64,000 bases of DNA. It comes from DATJLY01 sp963773665 (GTDB lineage: Bacteria > Pseudomonadota > Alphaproteobacteria > ATCC43930 > CGMCC-115725). Below, one piece after another: positions 50,688-59,652 of this stretch. Position 1 is the stretch's first letter. Every line of letters starts with the position of its first letter. Where the stretch lies: positions 124,001-188,000 of the forward strand of contig CAVZBZ010000002.1 of assembly GCA_963773665.1 (NCBI GenBank), in the 5' to 3' direction. The position numbers and the translations under genes are program-made. The notes under the pieces are model-generated. The model saw only the letters and a program-made list of their open reading frames with translations, was not told where the DNA came from and ran no database searches.

Positions 50688-52108
50688 CTTACGGAGCGCC
50701 AGCGCAGGAGCAGGCTCGCCGACAAGTGCCGGACATTGAGCAAGTTCAGCGCGAAGGCGGCAATGACATAGACGGCAAGACCGATGCCAGTCTGCGCAAA
50801 GAGCGCCGCCACGCCCCTGAACGAAGCCAAGGGGGCAAGCACGAGGACCATGGCGAGGACCGCGGCAAGGACCTTGGCGATTTCGCGCGCCGGGAAAGGA
50901 ATGCGATAGACACGACGCGAAGCCACCAGCGCGTGAGCGAAGCCGACGATGGCGGTGACCAGGCTCGCAAGTCCCGCGCCCATATAGCCGTAGCGCGGGA
51001 CTAGTAAAACGAGGGTCGCGATATTGACGACGGACATGCCGGCCGCGATGGCCACATAGTGCCAAGTGGTGCCGGTGAGCTGGAAAGAATGGTCGATGAA
51101 ATTGCCACGCAGTCCGGAGATGACGGCGGTCGCCGCCAGCAACGGCGTCAGGTTGACGACCGCCTCGCGATACTGCTGACCGACAAGGACATCCGCAATG
51201 TTGGCGGCGAGCAGCGACATGCCGATGCCGGCCGGCAGCAGGAAGCCCAGTAGCCCGACCAGATTCTGCTCGAGCTGGCGGTTGCAGACCCACCGATCGC
51301 CGTTCTCATATGCGAGCACCGCGAGCGGATAGGCGGCGGAGCCAATCGCCTGGGAAGCGAACTGCAGCGTGTTTTGGATGAGGACGGCGGCCGCAGTGTA
51401 GAAGCCGACTGCCGCCACGCCGCTCTCGAGATCGAGTACGAGCCGGTCGCCCCAGCCGACGGCAGCAAAGAGCAGCAGGCTCAGGGCTATCGGCAAGCCG
51501 AAGGCACTTATCCGTTTGACCGTTGCCGCATCGATGGCGAACGCCGCCGATCCCGAGCGCTGCCGCCAGAGCACGCAAACCACCAGCATCGCAATGCTGG
51601 AGGCAAGGAAGGTACCGAGACCATCGCCGAGAAACCTGGCCGCTATGATCGTCGCAACGCCCATGACCAGCGCACGGGTGACATTCAGCGCAAGAAGCCG
51701 AAAGAACTCGAAAGCGGCCGTGTAGACGGAGGACTTGAGGTCGAAATAGGCGAACGCGACGCAGCCGAAAGCGGTCGCCACGACGAGATGCGAGGTCGCC
51801 GGCTCGAGTGGCAACAGCAGCGCGAGCGCACTGACGACAAAAATCGTCGCGATTATCGCGACGAAGATCGCGAGCACCGACCCGGCAAGGCGCGGATCCG
51901 GCCCGCGCCCGGTTGCAAGCCGCGTCAACGAAAGGCCGAGCCAACCGAAGATCGAAAGCGCTAAAAGCTGGGCAACCCCCGATGCAAGTCCATAGACCCC
52001 GTACTCGGCGGGCTCCAGCAGCCGCGTGAGGGCTGCGGCGACGATGAGGCCGATACCTCCCGGCAGGAATTGGCCGAGCAGCTGGATCGCGCCGTACTTC
52101 GCTAGCAT
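50684..52108 (-). CDS. Polysaccharide flippase, Wzx/MATE-like
   Basis: 474 aa with about fourteen membrane segments. The first segment IQLLGQFLPGGIGLIVAAAL with LTRLLEPAEYGVYGLASG is the classic Wzx N-terminus. QQYREAVVNLTPLLAATAVI and HYVAIAAGMSVVNIATLVLL are later helices. It flips the undecaprenyl-linked repeat unit to the periplasm for the Wzy-type polymerase at 37527. It lies 75 bp downstream of the wzc gene on the same strand. Confidence 0.87.
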   Translation of the reverse strand: MLAKYGAIQLLGQFLPGGIGLIVAAALTRLLEPAEYGVYGLASGVAQLLALSIFGWLGLSLTRLATGRGPDPRLAGSVLAIFVAIIATIFVVSALALLLPLEPATSHLVVATAFGCVAFAYFDLKSSVYTAAFEFFRLLALNVTRALVMGVATIIAARFLGDGLGTFLASSIAMLVVCVLWRQRSGSAAFAIDAATVKRISAFGLPIALSLLLFAAVGWGDRLVLDLESGVAAVGFYTAAAVLIQNTLQFASQAIGSAAYPLAVLAYENGDRWVCNRQLEQNLVGLLGFLLPAGIGMSLLAANIADVLVGQQYREAVVNLTPLLAATAVISGLRGNFIDHSFQLTGTTWHYVAIAAGMSVVNIATLVLLVPRYGYMGAGLASLVTAIVGFAHALVASRRVYRIPFPAREIAKVLAAVLAMVLVLAPLASFRGVAALFAQTGIGLAVYVIAAFALNLLNVRHLSASLLLRWRSVR

Positions 52109-52183
52109 CGGCGGCCAACGTTCGAGAACTGAGAGACCCTAAATGCACGGCGTCCGCGACGCGGCCCGTCCTGCGCACGGAGA

Positions 52184-54440
52184 TTAATGGGCATAATAGG
52201 CTTTGTTTTTCTTATGATAATATTCGATTTCCGCCGGCGAAAAGATGCCGCGCCGCATGTCCACCTGCGTCAGCACCGCGCCGCAAAGCCGGGCGCCGCT
52301 CTGAAACAGCTTGTTGAGCGACGTTTTGGTGATCTCCCGCGGCGTGATGCCCCAGCGCACGGCCAGGACCGTCGCATCCACCCAACGCGACAGCGTCAAG
52401 GCATCCGACACCGCCGTGATTGGCGGCGTATCCAAAATGACGACGTCGTAATGGGATCGGCAGAACTCGATCAGCGCGCACATGGTGGACGATGCGATGA
52501 GGGCGTGCGGCGCCGAAACAGCAGATTCGGCACACATGACGTTCGAGCGGCGAATTCGCGTCCCTGATGATGGCGTCTTTCCAGTGAACCTCTTGATCGA
52601 GGACCCGCGAAAGACACGCGCCGCCGGACTCAGCCTTGATAAGGCGCCGGACCGATGGGTTGCGGAGATCGCAATCTATGAGCAGCGTCCTCAAGCCCAC
52701 ATACGTGCAGCTGCGGGCCAACGACACGGCGAGGACGGATTTCCCCTCGCGCGGCAGAGAAGACGTTACGAGTAATGTCTTGATCGGCGTGCGCGCCGTG
52801 ACACTGTGCGCTTGGATCGAGTTTCGGACATAGCCGATTGCCTCGGCGAAGCTCGATCGCGGATGATCGATGACGAGATCGTGCGGCGACGCAATCCTCG
52901 GCCATGGGCGGGGCACCATCGGCACGGTTCCAAGGCTCGGAAGGTCGCACTCCACCTCGACCTCGTGCGACCCCTTGAAGCCGCGGTGTGCCAGCTCCAG
53001 GGCGAAAGCCAGAGCGGTGCCGAACATCACCGACGCCGCGAAAACGAACGGCAAGTGCACGCGAAGCCGGGGGAATGACGGTCCGACCGCGGGCAATGCC
53101 ATGGACACCACCCGCGCGTCGGGCTGCTGGATCTGCTCCTGCGCGCTCACCTGTTTGTACCGGGTGAGCAGGACTTCGATGAGAGAACTGTTGGCGGTGA
53201 CCTCGCGCTGGAGATCGCGCAGATTGCCTTCCGCTCGGTCTGCGCTCACGCTGCGCTGTTCGAGTTCCGCCAGCCGGCCGCGCAATTCGTTCTGCTTGCG
53301 GCGCGCGACATCAACGTCATTTTCGAGACCTTTGACGACGCGGGCGACCGAGGTTCGGATTCCCGCCTGCATGCCGCGCAGTTCCGCCTTCATCCGCACG
53401 ACTGCCGGATGCTGATCGCCATAGACCGCTTGAAGCTCGGCCAGATTTCGCGTCAGGGTCGCCTCATCCTCGCGCATGCGCTGGATCACTGGCGATTCGA
53501 GCACTTCGGACTGCGAGTCGACCGAATTGTGCTGCAGCAGTTCGTCGGCGTGTCTCAGCCGCGCCTCCTTGTTCGCGAGATCCGCGTCGGCGACCGGGAT
53601 CTGGGCATTGACCGCCTCGAGCTGCTGCGAAAGGAGCGTCGTGCCGCCGCTCTGGACGATGCGGTTGGCCTCGCGAAAGCGCTGTTCCGCCTCCTCGGAG
53701 GTGCGCAGCTTTACCTCAAGCTTGGCGAGCTCGCCCGTGAGCCATGCGCTGGCCTCCTTGCCGATCTCCTGCTTGTACAGCACCTGGTCGGCCAGATAGA
53801 GCTGCACATGCATATTCACGATGGCAGCCCCGAGTTGAGGATTATGCGACGTATACCGAATTCGGATGACGTAGGACCGGCCATCGTTCGAGATAGCCAG
53901 GTGCTCGCGATAGATTTGCAATGCGTGTGCGCGTGCCACTCGTGCCGCATCCGCCACGCTCGGCATCGGCGCAGCCTTCAGGAACGGCTGCGTGGCGGCG
54001 AAATTGGGAAACCAATCGACGAGCGCATGCTTCATCCTCTGCGTCGCGTCCGAAAACGGCGAGGTGTGCGGCTGGAACTCCGGCACCTTCAGCAGCGACA
54101 GCCGGTCGATGACCCGGCTCGCCAAATTCTCGCTCTGCAGCACCTCGACCTCGCTGCGCAATTGCGCGACATCGGGGTTGGTGGTCTGCTCGGAGACAAG
54201 CGACGGCAAATCGACCAGATGCGGACGCCGCGTGTCGAGGACGATTGTGCTCTCCGAAGAATAGCTTGGCGGCAGCGAGCGCAGCACAACGGCGCCGATC
54301 GCCGAGCCGACAAAGGCGCAGGCAAGAATGAGCACATAGCGGCGATGCAAGGTGAATAGCAGGTCGCGGACGTAAGAAGGGCCCTGCGCGCGTTCTGGAT
54401 CGAGGACCTCAGCATAGCCTCGCTCGGCAAGGGCCGGCAT
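52184..54440 (-). pseudogene. Wzc-type polysaccharide co-polymerase with BY-kinase domain, frameshifted
   Basis: From ATG 54440 (GAGAGGGA at 8 nt). The Wzz domain has membrane helices near 33-55 and 430-450 and a long coiled coil. The kinase shows Walker A SSLPREGKSVLAVSLARS and A' TLLIDCDLRNP. An extra base near 52535-52555 moves the frame to MCAESAVSAPHALIASSTMC and Walker B YDVVILDTPPITAVSDA, then VRWGITPREITKTSLNKL and a short tyrosine-bearing tail EYYHKKNKAYYAH. Joined, it is about 751 aa. It controls chain length and export, probably by autophosphorylation. The break may be a sequencing artefact. Confidence 0.83.
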
Positions 54441-54805
54441 AACGGTGTCCCTCTCGCAAAGCCGAACCGGCGTGGCCACGGCGGAACCCGCAAGCCGCAG
54501 GATCGAGCTGCCTCAATCAGAAAACAAACGATAACACCGGGAGATGGTCGAGCGTCAACGGATTTTTTAAGAAAAGATAACAGAGGCAATTCCTTCAGAT
54601 CGTGGCCGGCGGCGCCCAGCGGGGGCCGCGGAGGCGCGCGCGGGCGACATCGCCCGCCCCGCCTATCAACCGGAGCGGGAAAAACCGATGTGGCGGTTAC
54701 ATTGAGTGATCTTAATTCACGTTTTCCTGGTCTAGAAAAGCGCAATGCTTTCGAGAGAAAATAAGAGAGCCTGGGGACCGCTTCTGCTGCTTGAGGGGTC
54801 AAGCA
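54441..54805. other. A/T-rich divergent promoter region between wzc and gene A
   Basis: 365 bp with no gene. It holds three A-rich motifs: CAGAAAACAAACGATAACA (54518-54536), TTTTTTAAGAAAAGATAACA (54563-54582) and GAGAGAAAATAAGAGAG (54753-54769). GC-rich DNA separates them. It also contains AAAGCGCAATGCTTT (54737-54751), an imperfect inverted repeat. It is a likely regulatory hub for wzc (minus) and gene A (plus). Confidence 0.5.
54518..54536 (+). promoter_or_regulatory. A-rich GATAA-type motif upstream of wzc
   Basis: CAGAAAACAAACGATAACA, about 80 bp upstream of the wzc ATG. It shares AGAAAACAAA-N-GATAA with 45807-45828. Confidence 0.42.
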
Positions 54806-55114
54806 ATGGCTTCCATTGCATTCCAACGTCTTTCAATGGACGAGGCCGAAGAGATCGTAGCCGAAATCTGGCGTTGCCTGGAGCAATACGACATTCCCTC
54901 TCCAGAAATGAGCTCGCAACTGTCTGCGCCGGAGATCGTAAATTTATCTTTCCATTTCCGCGAAAAGGCCTGGGCGGACATCGTGGCACGCCAGCTGTCG
55001 GGTTGGTGCACGCTCCCTGTCGCACAGCGCACGCGCGCCGTGATTTCGAGCCGCGCTCAACGTCGCCTTCCGTTTGCATCGGGCCGGACGCTGCTTTTCC
55101 CCAGACTGCGCTAA
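54806..55114 (+). CDS. Small protein A of the mirrored A-B pair, unknown
   Basis: 102 aa; the ATG follows GAGGGG at 7 nt. No known domain recognised. The core MDEAEEIVAEIWRCLEQYDI, then PSPEMSSQL, aligns with EEAEKFVSEVWLLLLEKDLP of the gene at 56338-56604, with matching hydrophobic spacing after it (VNLSFHFREKAWADIVARQL against VALSLSFRRLADARSVAGRL). The C-terminal 35 residues are basic and differ. It sits 251 bp before the HTH protein B. It is probably a small regulatory or adaptor protein; this is only a guess. Confidence 0.6.
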   Translation: MASIAFQRLSMDEAEEIVAEIWRCLEQYDIPSPEMSSQLSAPEIVNLSFHFREKAWADIVARQLSGWCTLPVAQRTRAVISSRAQRRLPFASGRTLLFPRLR

Positions 55115-55365
55115 GCGTCGGAGCTGGAGCGAAGGAGCGCGCCCGGCGCGAGCGCGGGTTTCCTTTTGGCCGAGCCGCGGGCCGAATGCGGCCTTACTGG
55201 GCCGCTGTGCGAGCCAGTTCGATCATTGCCTCATTTCAAGATGTTATTTGATGGCTTTTGGTGCTAAATAAGAACGCAGGCGATAGGTTGATGACGTGCC
55301 GGTTTGGAGCAGCCATGTGATGGCTCATCGGCCGGGCAGCGAGAAAAAAGGAAGAGAAAACAAAG
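55115..55365. other. Intergenic region between A and B
   Basis: 251 bp, no gene. The 3' end has an A-rich tract GAGAAAAAAGGAAGAGAAAA (55342-55361) that includes the likely Shine-Dalgarno sequence of gene B. A GC-rich block with CGCG repeats at about 55140-55160 could form a weak hairpin, but no T-run follows closely. Confidence 0.35.
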
Positions 55366-55893
55366 ATGCCAACATTGAGAGCGAAGGGCAAAATCCATCG
55401 CAGCGAATGGCTGAAGATTCGCGGCAAGTATGAAGGGGGCGAAACCATCGCGCAGATCAGCCGGGACTATGGATGCACGGCACCAGCCATCCGGTACATC
55501 ATCAAGCGGACCGGAAAGTTGAAGGAAAGCGCGATCGCCACCGCGGCCACCCCTCCCGTCGCGGATCGTCGGCGTCAAGCGGCAGGGCGGCTCTTGGGAC
55601 GGGAGCCGGCCACGATCCGAGCGAATGCCTTGCCCAGGACGGAGCGCAATCTGGATGTCGAGCTGCGCAGGCGCGTGACGGGCGACGTGGCGGTTTTCCT
55701 GGTGGCGCTCGATCAGGCGGTACTCGCCCCGTCGTCCGAGAGCGTCACGGCGTTACAGGACGCAACGGACCGGCTGATGCGTTCAGCGGCACGCGTGAGG
55801 ATCGATCTCGAGCACGTGCTTGATGGTTACGATCGGCCATCTCCGGCCGCGCATCCAGCCGCCGCATCTAGCGCGCGCCCTCAGCGCGCGTGA
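55366..55893 (+). CDS. HTH-containing protein B of the mirrored pair, putative regulator
   Basis: 175 aa. Residues about 8-50 form a resolvase/transposase-like helix-turn-helix (HRSEWLKIRGKYEGGETIAQ, ISRDYGCTAPAIRYIIKRTG). The linker is Ala/Arg-rich. Residues about 90-145 form a second domain (DVELRRRVTGDVAVFLVALD, LQDATDRLMRSAARVRIDLE) that is repeated as the whole of the small gene at 55967-56158. The next-door EPS locus and the A-rich motifs make it a candidate local regulator; this is inference. Confidence 0.65.
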   Translation: MPTLRAKGKIHRSEWLKIRGKYEGGETIAQISRDYGCTAPAIRYIIKRTGKLKESAIATAATPPVADRRRQAAGRLLGREPATIRANALPRTERNLDVELRRRVTGDVAVFLVALDQAVLAPSSESVTALQDATDRLMRSAARVRIDLEHVLDGYDRPSPAAHPAAASSARPQRA

Positions 55894-55966
55894 TCCCTCG
55901 CCTCCGTTCGAGAGACGTTAACCGAGCGCCTGCCCGACCGGCACCCGACGGTGGACCTTGCCGTTG

Positions 55967-56158
55967 TCATGGTGAAGCCGCACCCCGTTTTGCTTCGATC
56001 AGAACTCGGCCGACAGCGCGCATCAGTCGGTCAGCCGCTTGTGCCAACGCGTCCAAGGACTTGGCCGTGGGAGATTGGACCGCGGCGTCAAGCGCATCGT
56101 TGAAGATCGCTATCTCATTGGCTAGCCGCTCACGCAGCTTCTGATCGACGCCTTGCAC
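55967..56158 (-). CDS. Small protein B', paralogue of the C-terminal domain of B
   Basis: 63 aa from a GTG with GAAGGA upstream at about 8 nt; the open frame to 56275 shows no similarity. It reads VQGVDQKLRERLANEIAIFN, DALDAAVQSPTAKSLDALAQ and AADRLMRAVGRVLIE. It matches B residues about 93-145 (LRRRVTGDVAVFLVALDQAV, DATDRLMRSAARVRID) but has no HTH. A domain-only paralogue could compete with B for a partner, or be a decayed copy. Confidence 0.55.
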   Translation of the reverse strand: MQGVDQKLRERLANEIAIFNDALDAAVQSPTAKSLDALAQAADRLMRAVGRVLIEAKRGAASP

Positions 56159-56337
56159 GTTGTGCCGTCCTTCATTGCCTTCGCCCTTCAAGATCGTGGC
56201 CCTCCGGATCCACCCGATATCTCCAACGAACAACGCAGATGGATGCGCCTTAGTCCCGATCGCGAACGCCAGCAACTCGCAGACAAGCGACGCGCCGGGT
56301 CAACCTCACTTCTCGCGTTCACAATCCGGCAGCGTCA

Positions 56338-56604
56338 TCAACCGCATTTGGCCCTTCGCACCCGATCGATCAGGATCTGCATAGCCGGATAGCGCATCTC
56401 ATCCAGCCGCCCTGCCACGCTCCGCGCATCGGCAAGACGTCGAAATGACAATGACAGCGCTACGGCTCGATCCCGATTGCTCGAGATCGATATGACCGGG
56501 CTCGGCAGATCTTTCTCCAATAGGAGCAGCCAGACTTCAGATACGAACTTTTCCGCCTCCTCGACTGTTGCTAGCGTTATGCGAATCTCGCAGGTACCCC
56601 GCAT
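56338..56604 (-). CDS. Small protein A', paralogue of A
   Basis: 88 aa from ATG 56604 (GGGGGTCGAGG just upstream). A far longer open frame to 58038 is a shadow of the ABC genes. ITLATVEEAEKFVSEVWLLL, LEKDLPSPVISIS and ALSLSFRRLADARSVAGRLD align with protein A. It lies on the opposite strand, in mirror order to A and B. Unknown function. Confidence 0.6.
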   Translation of the reverse strand: MRGTCEIRITLATVEEAEKFVSEVWLLLLEKDLPSPVISISSNRDRAVALSLSFRRLADARSVAGRLDEMRYPAMQILIDRVRRAKCG

Positions 56605-56940
56605 CCTCGACCCCCATGCCGTCTGCTCTTGCAGAGTGACAACAGGGTAACGCTCGCGGGGCCTTTTATTTCCATTGCGCCACATTGTAGTCGAACAGGT
56701 CGGCCTTCGCCTGCTGCCGCGTCCGATACGTTCGCCCCCCCCCGCCACCAGCTTGATTTGCTCGAGCCCGTCGCGCGTCGCGGCGGCTTCTTGCCGTCCA
56801 TGACAGGATAGGCCGCAGGATTCCGGCAAGCGCGCCCCACCGGGGCGAGTGAGCCATTCGCGTGGCCAGCATGCATGGTCATGGAAGAATCGCTCGCAAA
56901 ATGATACTGCAAGTGGATCAGTCCGAGGGGATGGTGCCGA
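56605..56940. other. Region between A' and the ABC importer
   Basis: 336 bp. It contains a possible transposase remnant (56669-56749), a run of nine C (about 56735-56743) and a short imperfect GC-rich hairpin (GCGCCCCACCGGGGCG near 56829). No intact gene. No FNR-type box was found before the importer operon. Confidence 0.45.
56669..56749 (-). pseudogene. Possible IS3-family transposase C-terminal remnant
   Basis: On the minus strand the frame reads GGGGRTYRTRQQAKADLFDY followed by NVAQWK. TYRTRxxAxADxFDYI is a conserved stretch near the C-terminus of IS3-family OrfB integrases. Only about 25 residues are preserved, with a poly-C tract at the upstream edge, so this is a tiny fragment at most. 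Confidence 0.4.
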
Positions 56941-57957
56941 ATGAAGGAAGATCGAAGCGGTTTTGCGAGCGCCGCGAGGGGCGCGCTGAGTATCCTCGCG
57001 TTGTGCGCCCTGGGCGCGGTGGCAGCCGGCGCAGCCGAGCCGCAGCCGGATCTCGTCCGCATCACCATGGCGCGGAGCCTGGCCGGGCCGGCACTCTGGG
57101 GCCTCGAGCCGTTTGCGGCGAAATACGGGCTCCACACCGAGGTAATCGATACGACCACCAATGCGGAGATGCAGCACTACCTCCAGTCCGGCGTCGAGGT
57201 GGGCTCGCTCGGCTACCAGAGTCCCGCGGTCATGGCGGAGCAGAAGGTAGGCAATGTCAAAATCATCGGCGGACTCGCCATCTCCGGCCAGAACCTCATC
57301 ATGCGCAAGGGCGTGGCGCTCAATTCCTGGAAGGACCTCGAGGGCAAGCGGATCGGCGGGCCGCCCGGAACTTATGTCTCGATCCTCTTCACCCTTGCGG
57401 CTGAGGCGAACCATGTCGATCTCGCCAAGGTGAAGCTCGTCAACACGACGGCTGCCGGCACCGCGGAACTGCAGGCCCTGAAAGGCGGCGATTTGGACGG
57501 GCTTCTGCTGTGGTCGCCGATCATCGACCGCGCAGTAGTAGAGGACTATGCGTACTATCCGACCTGCTGCGACATCGGCACGACCAGCGAGTTCGGCGCG
57601 GGCAACCAGATCCTCGGCGCCAACACCGAATTTCTCAAGGATCACGCGAAGGTCGTGCGCTTCCTCAAGGCTTTCGTCGAGGCGCAGGAATTCTACTCGA
57701 AGAACCGTGACAAGGCGGCGGCGCTCATCGAGAAATACACCGGCGTCAGCGAGGCGGTAATCACCGAGGCTCTGAAGCACGAGACGTGGGATCCCCGCGT
57801 CGAAATCAAGACCGCGGTCAACGTGGCCAAGGAGGGACCGAGATTCGGCTTCACCAAGACCGATATGAGCGGCGACGTGCCTGCATTTTTCGACTTGAGC
57901 TACCTCGCCGAAGCGACCGGGAGGCCGGCGGCACAGCTTGGCAGCCTCGGACACTGA
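56941..57957 (+). CDS. ABC importer substrate-binding protein, NMT1/SsuA/TauA-like
   Basis: 338 aa with a signal peptide (about 1-31, ending AVAAGAA). The fold is type II periplasmic binding: ITMARSLAGPALWGLEPFAA, SGVEVGSLGYQSPAVMAEQK, DLEGKRIGGPPGTYVSILFT, LKGGDLDGLLLWSPIIDRAV and AGNQILGANTEFLKDHAKVV. Two cysteines sit together in YYPTCCDIG. It is first of five co-directional genes: importer, amidohydrolase, monooxygenase. The ligand is probably an aromatic carboxylate, inferred from the two catabolic genes. Confidence 0.87.
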   Translation: MKEDRSGFASAARGALSILALCALGAVAAGAAEPQPDLVRITMARSLAGPALWGLEPFAAKYGLHTEVIDTTTNAEMQHYLQSGVEVGSLGYQSPAVMAEQKVGNVKIIGGLAISGQNLIMRKGVALNSWKDLEGKRIGGPPGTYVSILFTLAAEANHVDLAKVKLVNTTAAGTAELQALKGGDLDGLLLWSPIIDRAVVEDYAYYPTCCDIGTTSEFGAGNQILGANTEFLKDHAKVVRFLKAFVEAQEFYSKNRDKAAALIEKYTGVSEAVITEALKHETWDPRVEIKTAVNVAKEGPRFGFTKTDMSGDVPAFFDLSYLAEATGRPAAQLGSLGH

Positions 57958-57968
57958 GCGTGGAAAGC

Positions 57969-58838
57969 ATGAAGGCCGAGGCCGCACTATCGCCTCCTGA
58001 GGTCGGCCCAGCCCCGCGGTCTTCGGCGCTTCTTCCATCGGCCCGGGTCGGCTGGAAGCGCCGCCTGCGCCGTCTTTTGGTGCCCCTCCTGCTTCTCGGA
58101 CTGTGGCAGCTTGCCTGCACGATCGGTCTCGTCGATCCGAGCTTCGTGCCGGCGCCCAGCACCGTTCTCCGGTCCTGGGGGCAGTGGATCTTCGGCGAAC
58201 GTTCCTCGCTCGCCTGGTATTCAGGGACCTGGCTCGAATACGTCTATCTCAGCACCTGGCGCGTGTTGCTCGGCTTCGCCATCGCCGCCGTCACCGGCGT
58301 CACCATCGGCGTGCTCATGGGCTGGTACGAACTCGTGACGGATCTGTTCGATCCGATCGTGCAGTGGCTACGGCCCATTCCGATGACTGCCTGGCTTCCC
58401 TTCGCCACCTTCATTTTCGGCATCCGCGAAGGCGCCGCGGTTTTCCTTATCGCCATGGGCGCCTTCTATCCGATCGTTATCAATGCGACCGCGGGAGCGG
58501 AGCAAACGCCCAAGACATTGGTGCGGGCCGCACTCATGCTGGGCACACCGCCGCACAAGCTCCTGATCCGCGTCGTGCTGCCCTCGGCGCTTCCCTACAT
58601 CTTCACCGGGCTGCGCTTGGGCATCGGCATTGGCTGGGTGCTCGTCATCGTGGTCGAGATGCTGGCGGTCAAGGGCGGCGTCGGCTACGCCATGTGGACT
58701 GCCTACCAGTTCGTCCGCATCGACCTCATTATCGCCGCCATGTGCACGGTCGGCATCCTCGGCCTCATTTCGGATCGCGTTCTGCTCATTGTCAGTCGGA
58801 GGATGTTGCGGTGGAGCACCGGACTGCACGCGCGCTAG
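57969..58838 (+). CDS. ABC importer permease, SsuC/TauC-like
   Basis: 289 aa, six or so membrane segments. The EAA coupling loop reads AALMLGTPPHKLLIRVVLPS followed by ALPYIFTGLRLGIGIGWVLV. The start is the ATG 12 bp after the binding-protein stop; a GTG at 57960 is possible. It forms the channel of the importer. The ATPase gene starts within its last 28 bp. Confidence 0.88.
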   Translation: MKAEAALSPPEVGPAPRSSALLPSARVGWKRRLRRLLVPLLLLGLWQLACTIGLVDPSFVPAPSTVLRSWGQWIFGERSSLAWYSGTWLEYVYLSTWRVLLGFAIAAVTGVTIGVLMGWYELVTDLFDPIVQWLRPIPMTAWLPFATFIFGIREGAAVFLIAMGAFYPIVINATAGAEQTPKTLVRAALMLGTPPHKLLIRVVLPSALPYIFTGLRLGIGIGWVLVIVVEMLAVKGGVGYAMWTAYQFVRIDLIIAAMCTVGILGLISDRVLLIVSRRMLRWSTGLHAR

Positions 58839-59650
58839 CTCCTGGCACAGCCGGCGCGATCGCGTGCCGGTCGGTGCGCAAAGCCTATCGCGATACCGCC
58901 GAGGGAACAGAAATCCTGGCGCTCGATGGCCTTACCCTCGAGATAGAAGCCCGCGAGTTCCTGACACTCCTGGGTCCGAGCGGCTGCGGTAAATCCACCC
59001 TTCTCAACATCATCGCCGGCTTCGAGACTCCCGATGGCGGCCGTGTGTTGCTCGATGGCAGGCCGATCGAGCGACCGGGGCCGGATCGCGGCGTCGTCTT
59101 TCAGGACTATGCGCTCTTTCCTTGGCTCAACGTCCAGAAGAACATCGAATACGGGCTGCACGAGAAGGGCTTGCCGCCCGGCGAAGCAGCGGCGACCGCA
59201 CAGCGCTTTCTCGCCATGGTTGGGCTCACCGGGTTCGAGCGGCGCTATCCGCATGAGCTGTCGGGCGGCATGCGTCAGCGCGTGGCGCTCACTCGCGTGC
59301 TTGCCATCGATCCGCAGATCCTGCTCATGGACGAGCCCTTCGCCGCGGTCGATGCGCAGACCCGTTCGATCCTGCAGGAGGAACTACAGCGTTTGTGGGT
59401 GCAGACCCTGAAGACTGTGGTCTTCGTCACGCACAGCGTCGACGAGGCGGTCTATCTCTCGGATCGCGTGGCCGTCATAACGGCGCGTCCCGGCGTCGTG
59501 AAGGCGATCGTTTCAATCGACCTGCCGAGACCGCGCGATCCCACCTCGGAAGGATTCAACCGCTATCGGCGCGAGATCATGCAACTCCTCGATGTTGAGG
59601 CGCGCAAGACTTTCGCGGCGTCGCCCGTCGCCACACCGAGCGGAGCCTGA
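58811..59650 (+). CDS. ABC importer ATP-binding protein, SsuB/TauB-like
   Basis: 279 aa from a GTG preceded by GGAGG at 8 nt; the open frame further upstream overlaps the permease. Walker A is LLGPSGCGKSTLLNIIAG, the Q-loop FQDYALFPWLNV, the signature LSGGMRQRVALTRVL, Walker B ILLMDEPFAAVDAQTR, and the switch FVTHSVDEAVYLSDRV. This is the nitrate/sulfonate/taurine importer subfamily. It powers uptake through the permease encoded just before. Confidence 0.91.
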   Translation: MEHRTARALAPGTAGAIACRSVRKAYRDTAEGTEILALDGLTLEIEAREFLTLLGPSGCGKSTLLNIIAGFETPDGGRVLLDGRPIERPGPDRGVVFQDYALFPWLNVQKNIEYGLHEKGLPPGEAAATAQRFLAMVGLTGFERRYPHELSGGMRQRVALTRVLAIDPQILLMDEPFAAVDAQTRSILQEELQRLWVQTLKTVVFVTHSVDEAVYLSDRVAVITARPGVVKAIVSIDLPRPRDPTSEGFNRYRREIMQLLDVEARKTFAASPVATPSGA

Positions 59651-59652
59651 CC

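Noticed and set aside
21285..52555. Programmed +1 frameshifting as a cause of the split genes
   Set aside because: The junctions show no common slippery codon or stimulatory structure, and the genes are unrelated. A sequence artefact or ordinary mutation is simpler.
55138..55170. GC-rich stretch after gene A as a terminator
   Set aside because: The arms pair poorly and no T-run follows directly.
56605..58038. Long minus-strand frame upstream of A'
   Set aside because: It is a shadow of the ABC binding-protein gene. The A-like similarity begins only at the ATG at 56604.
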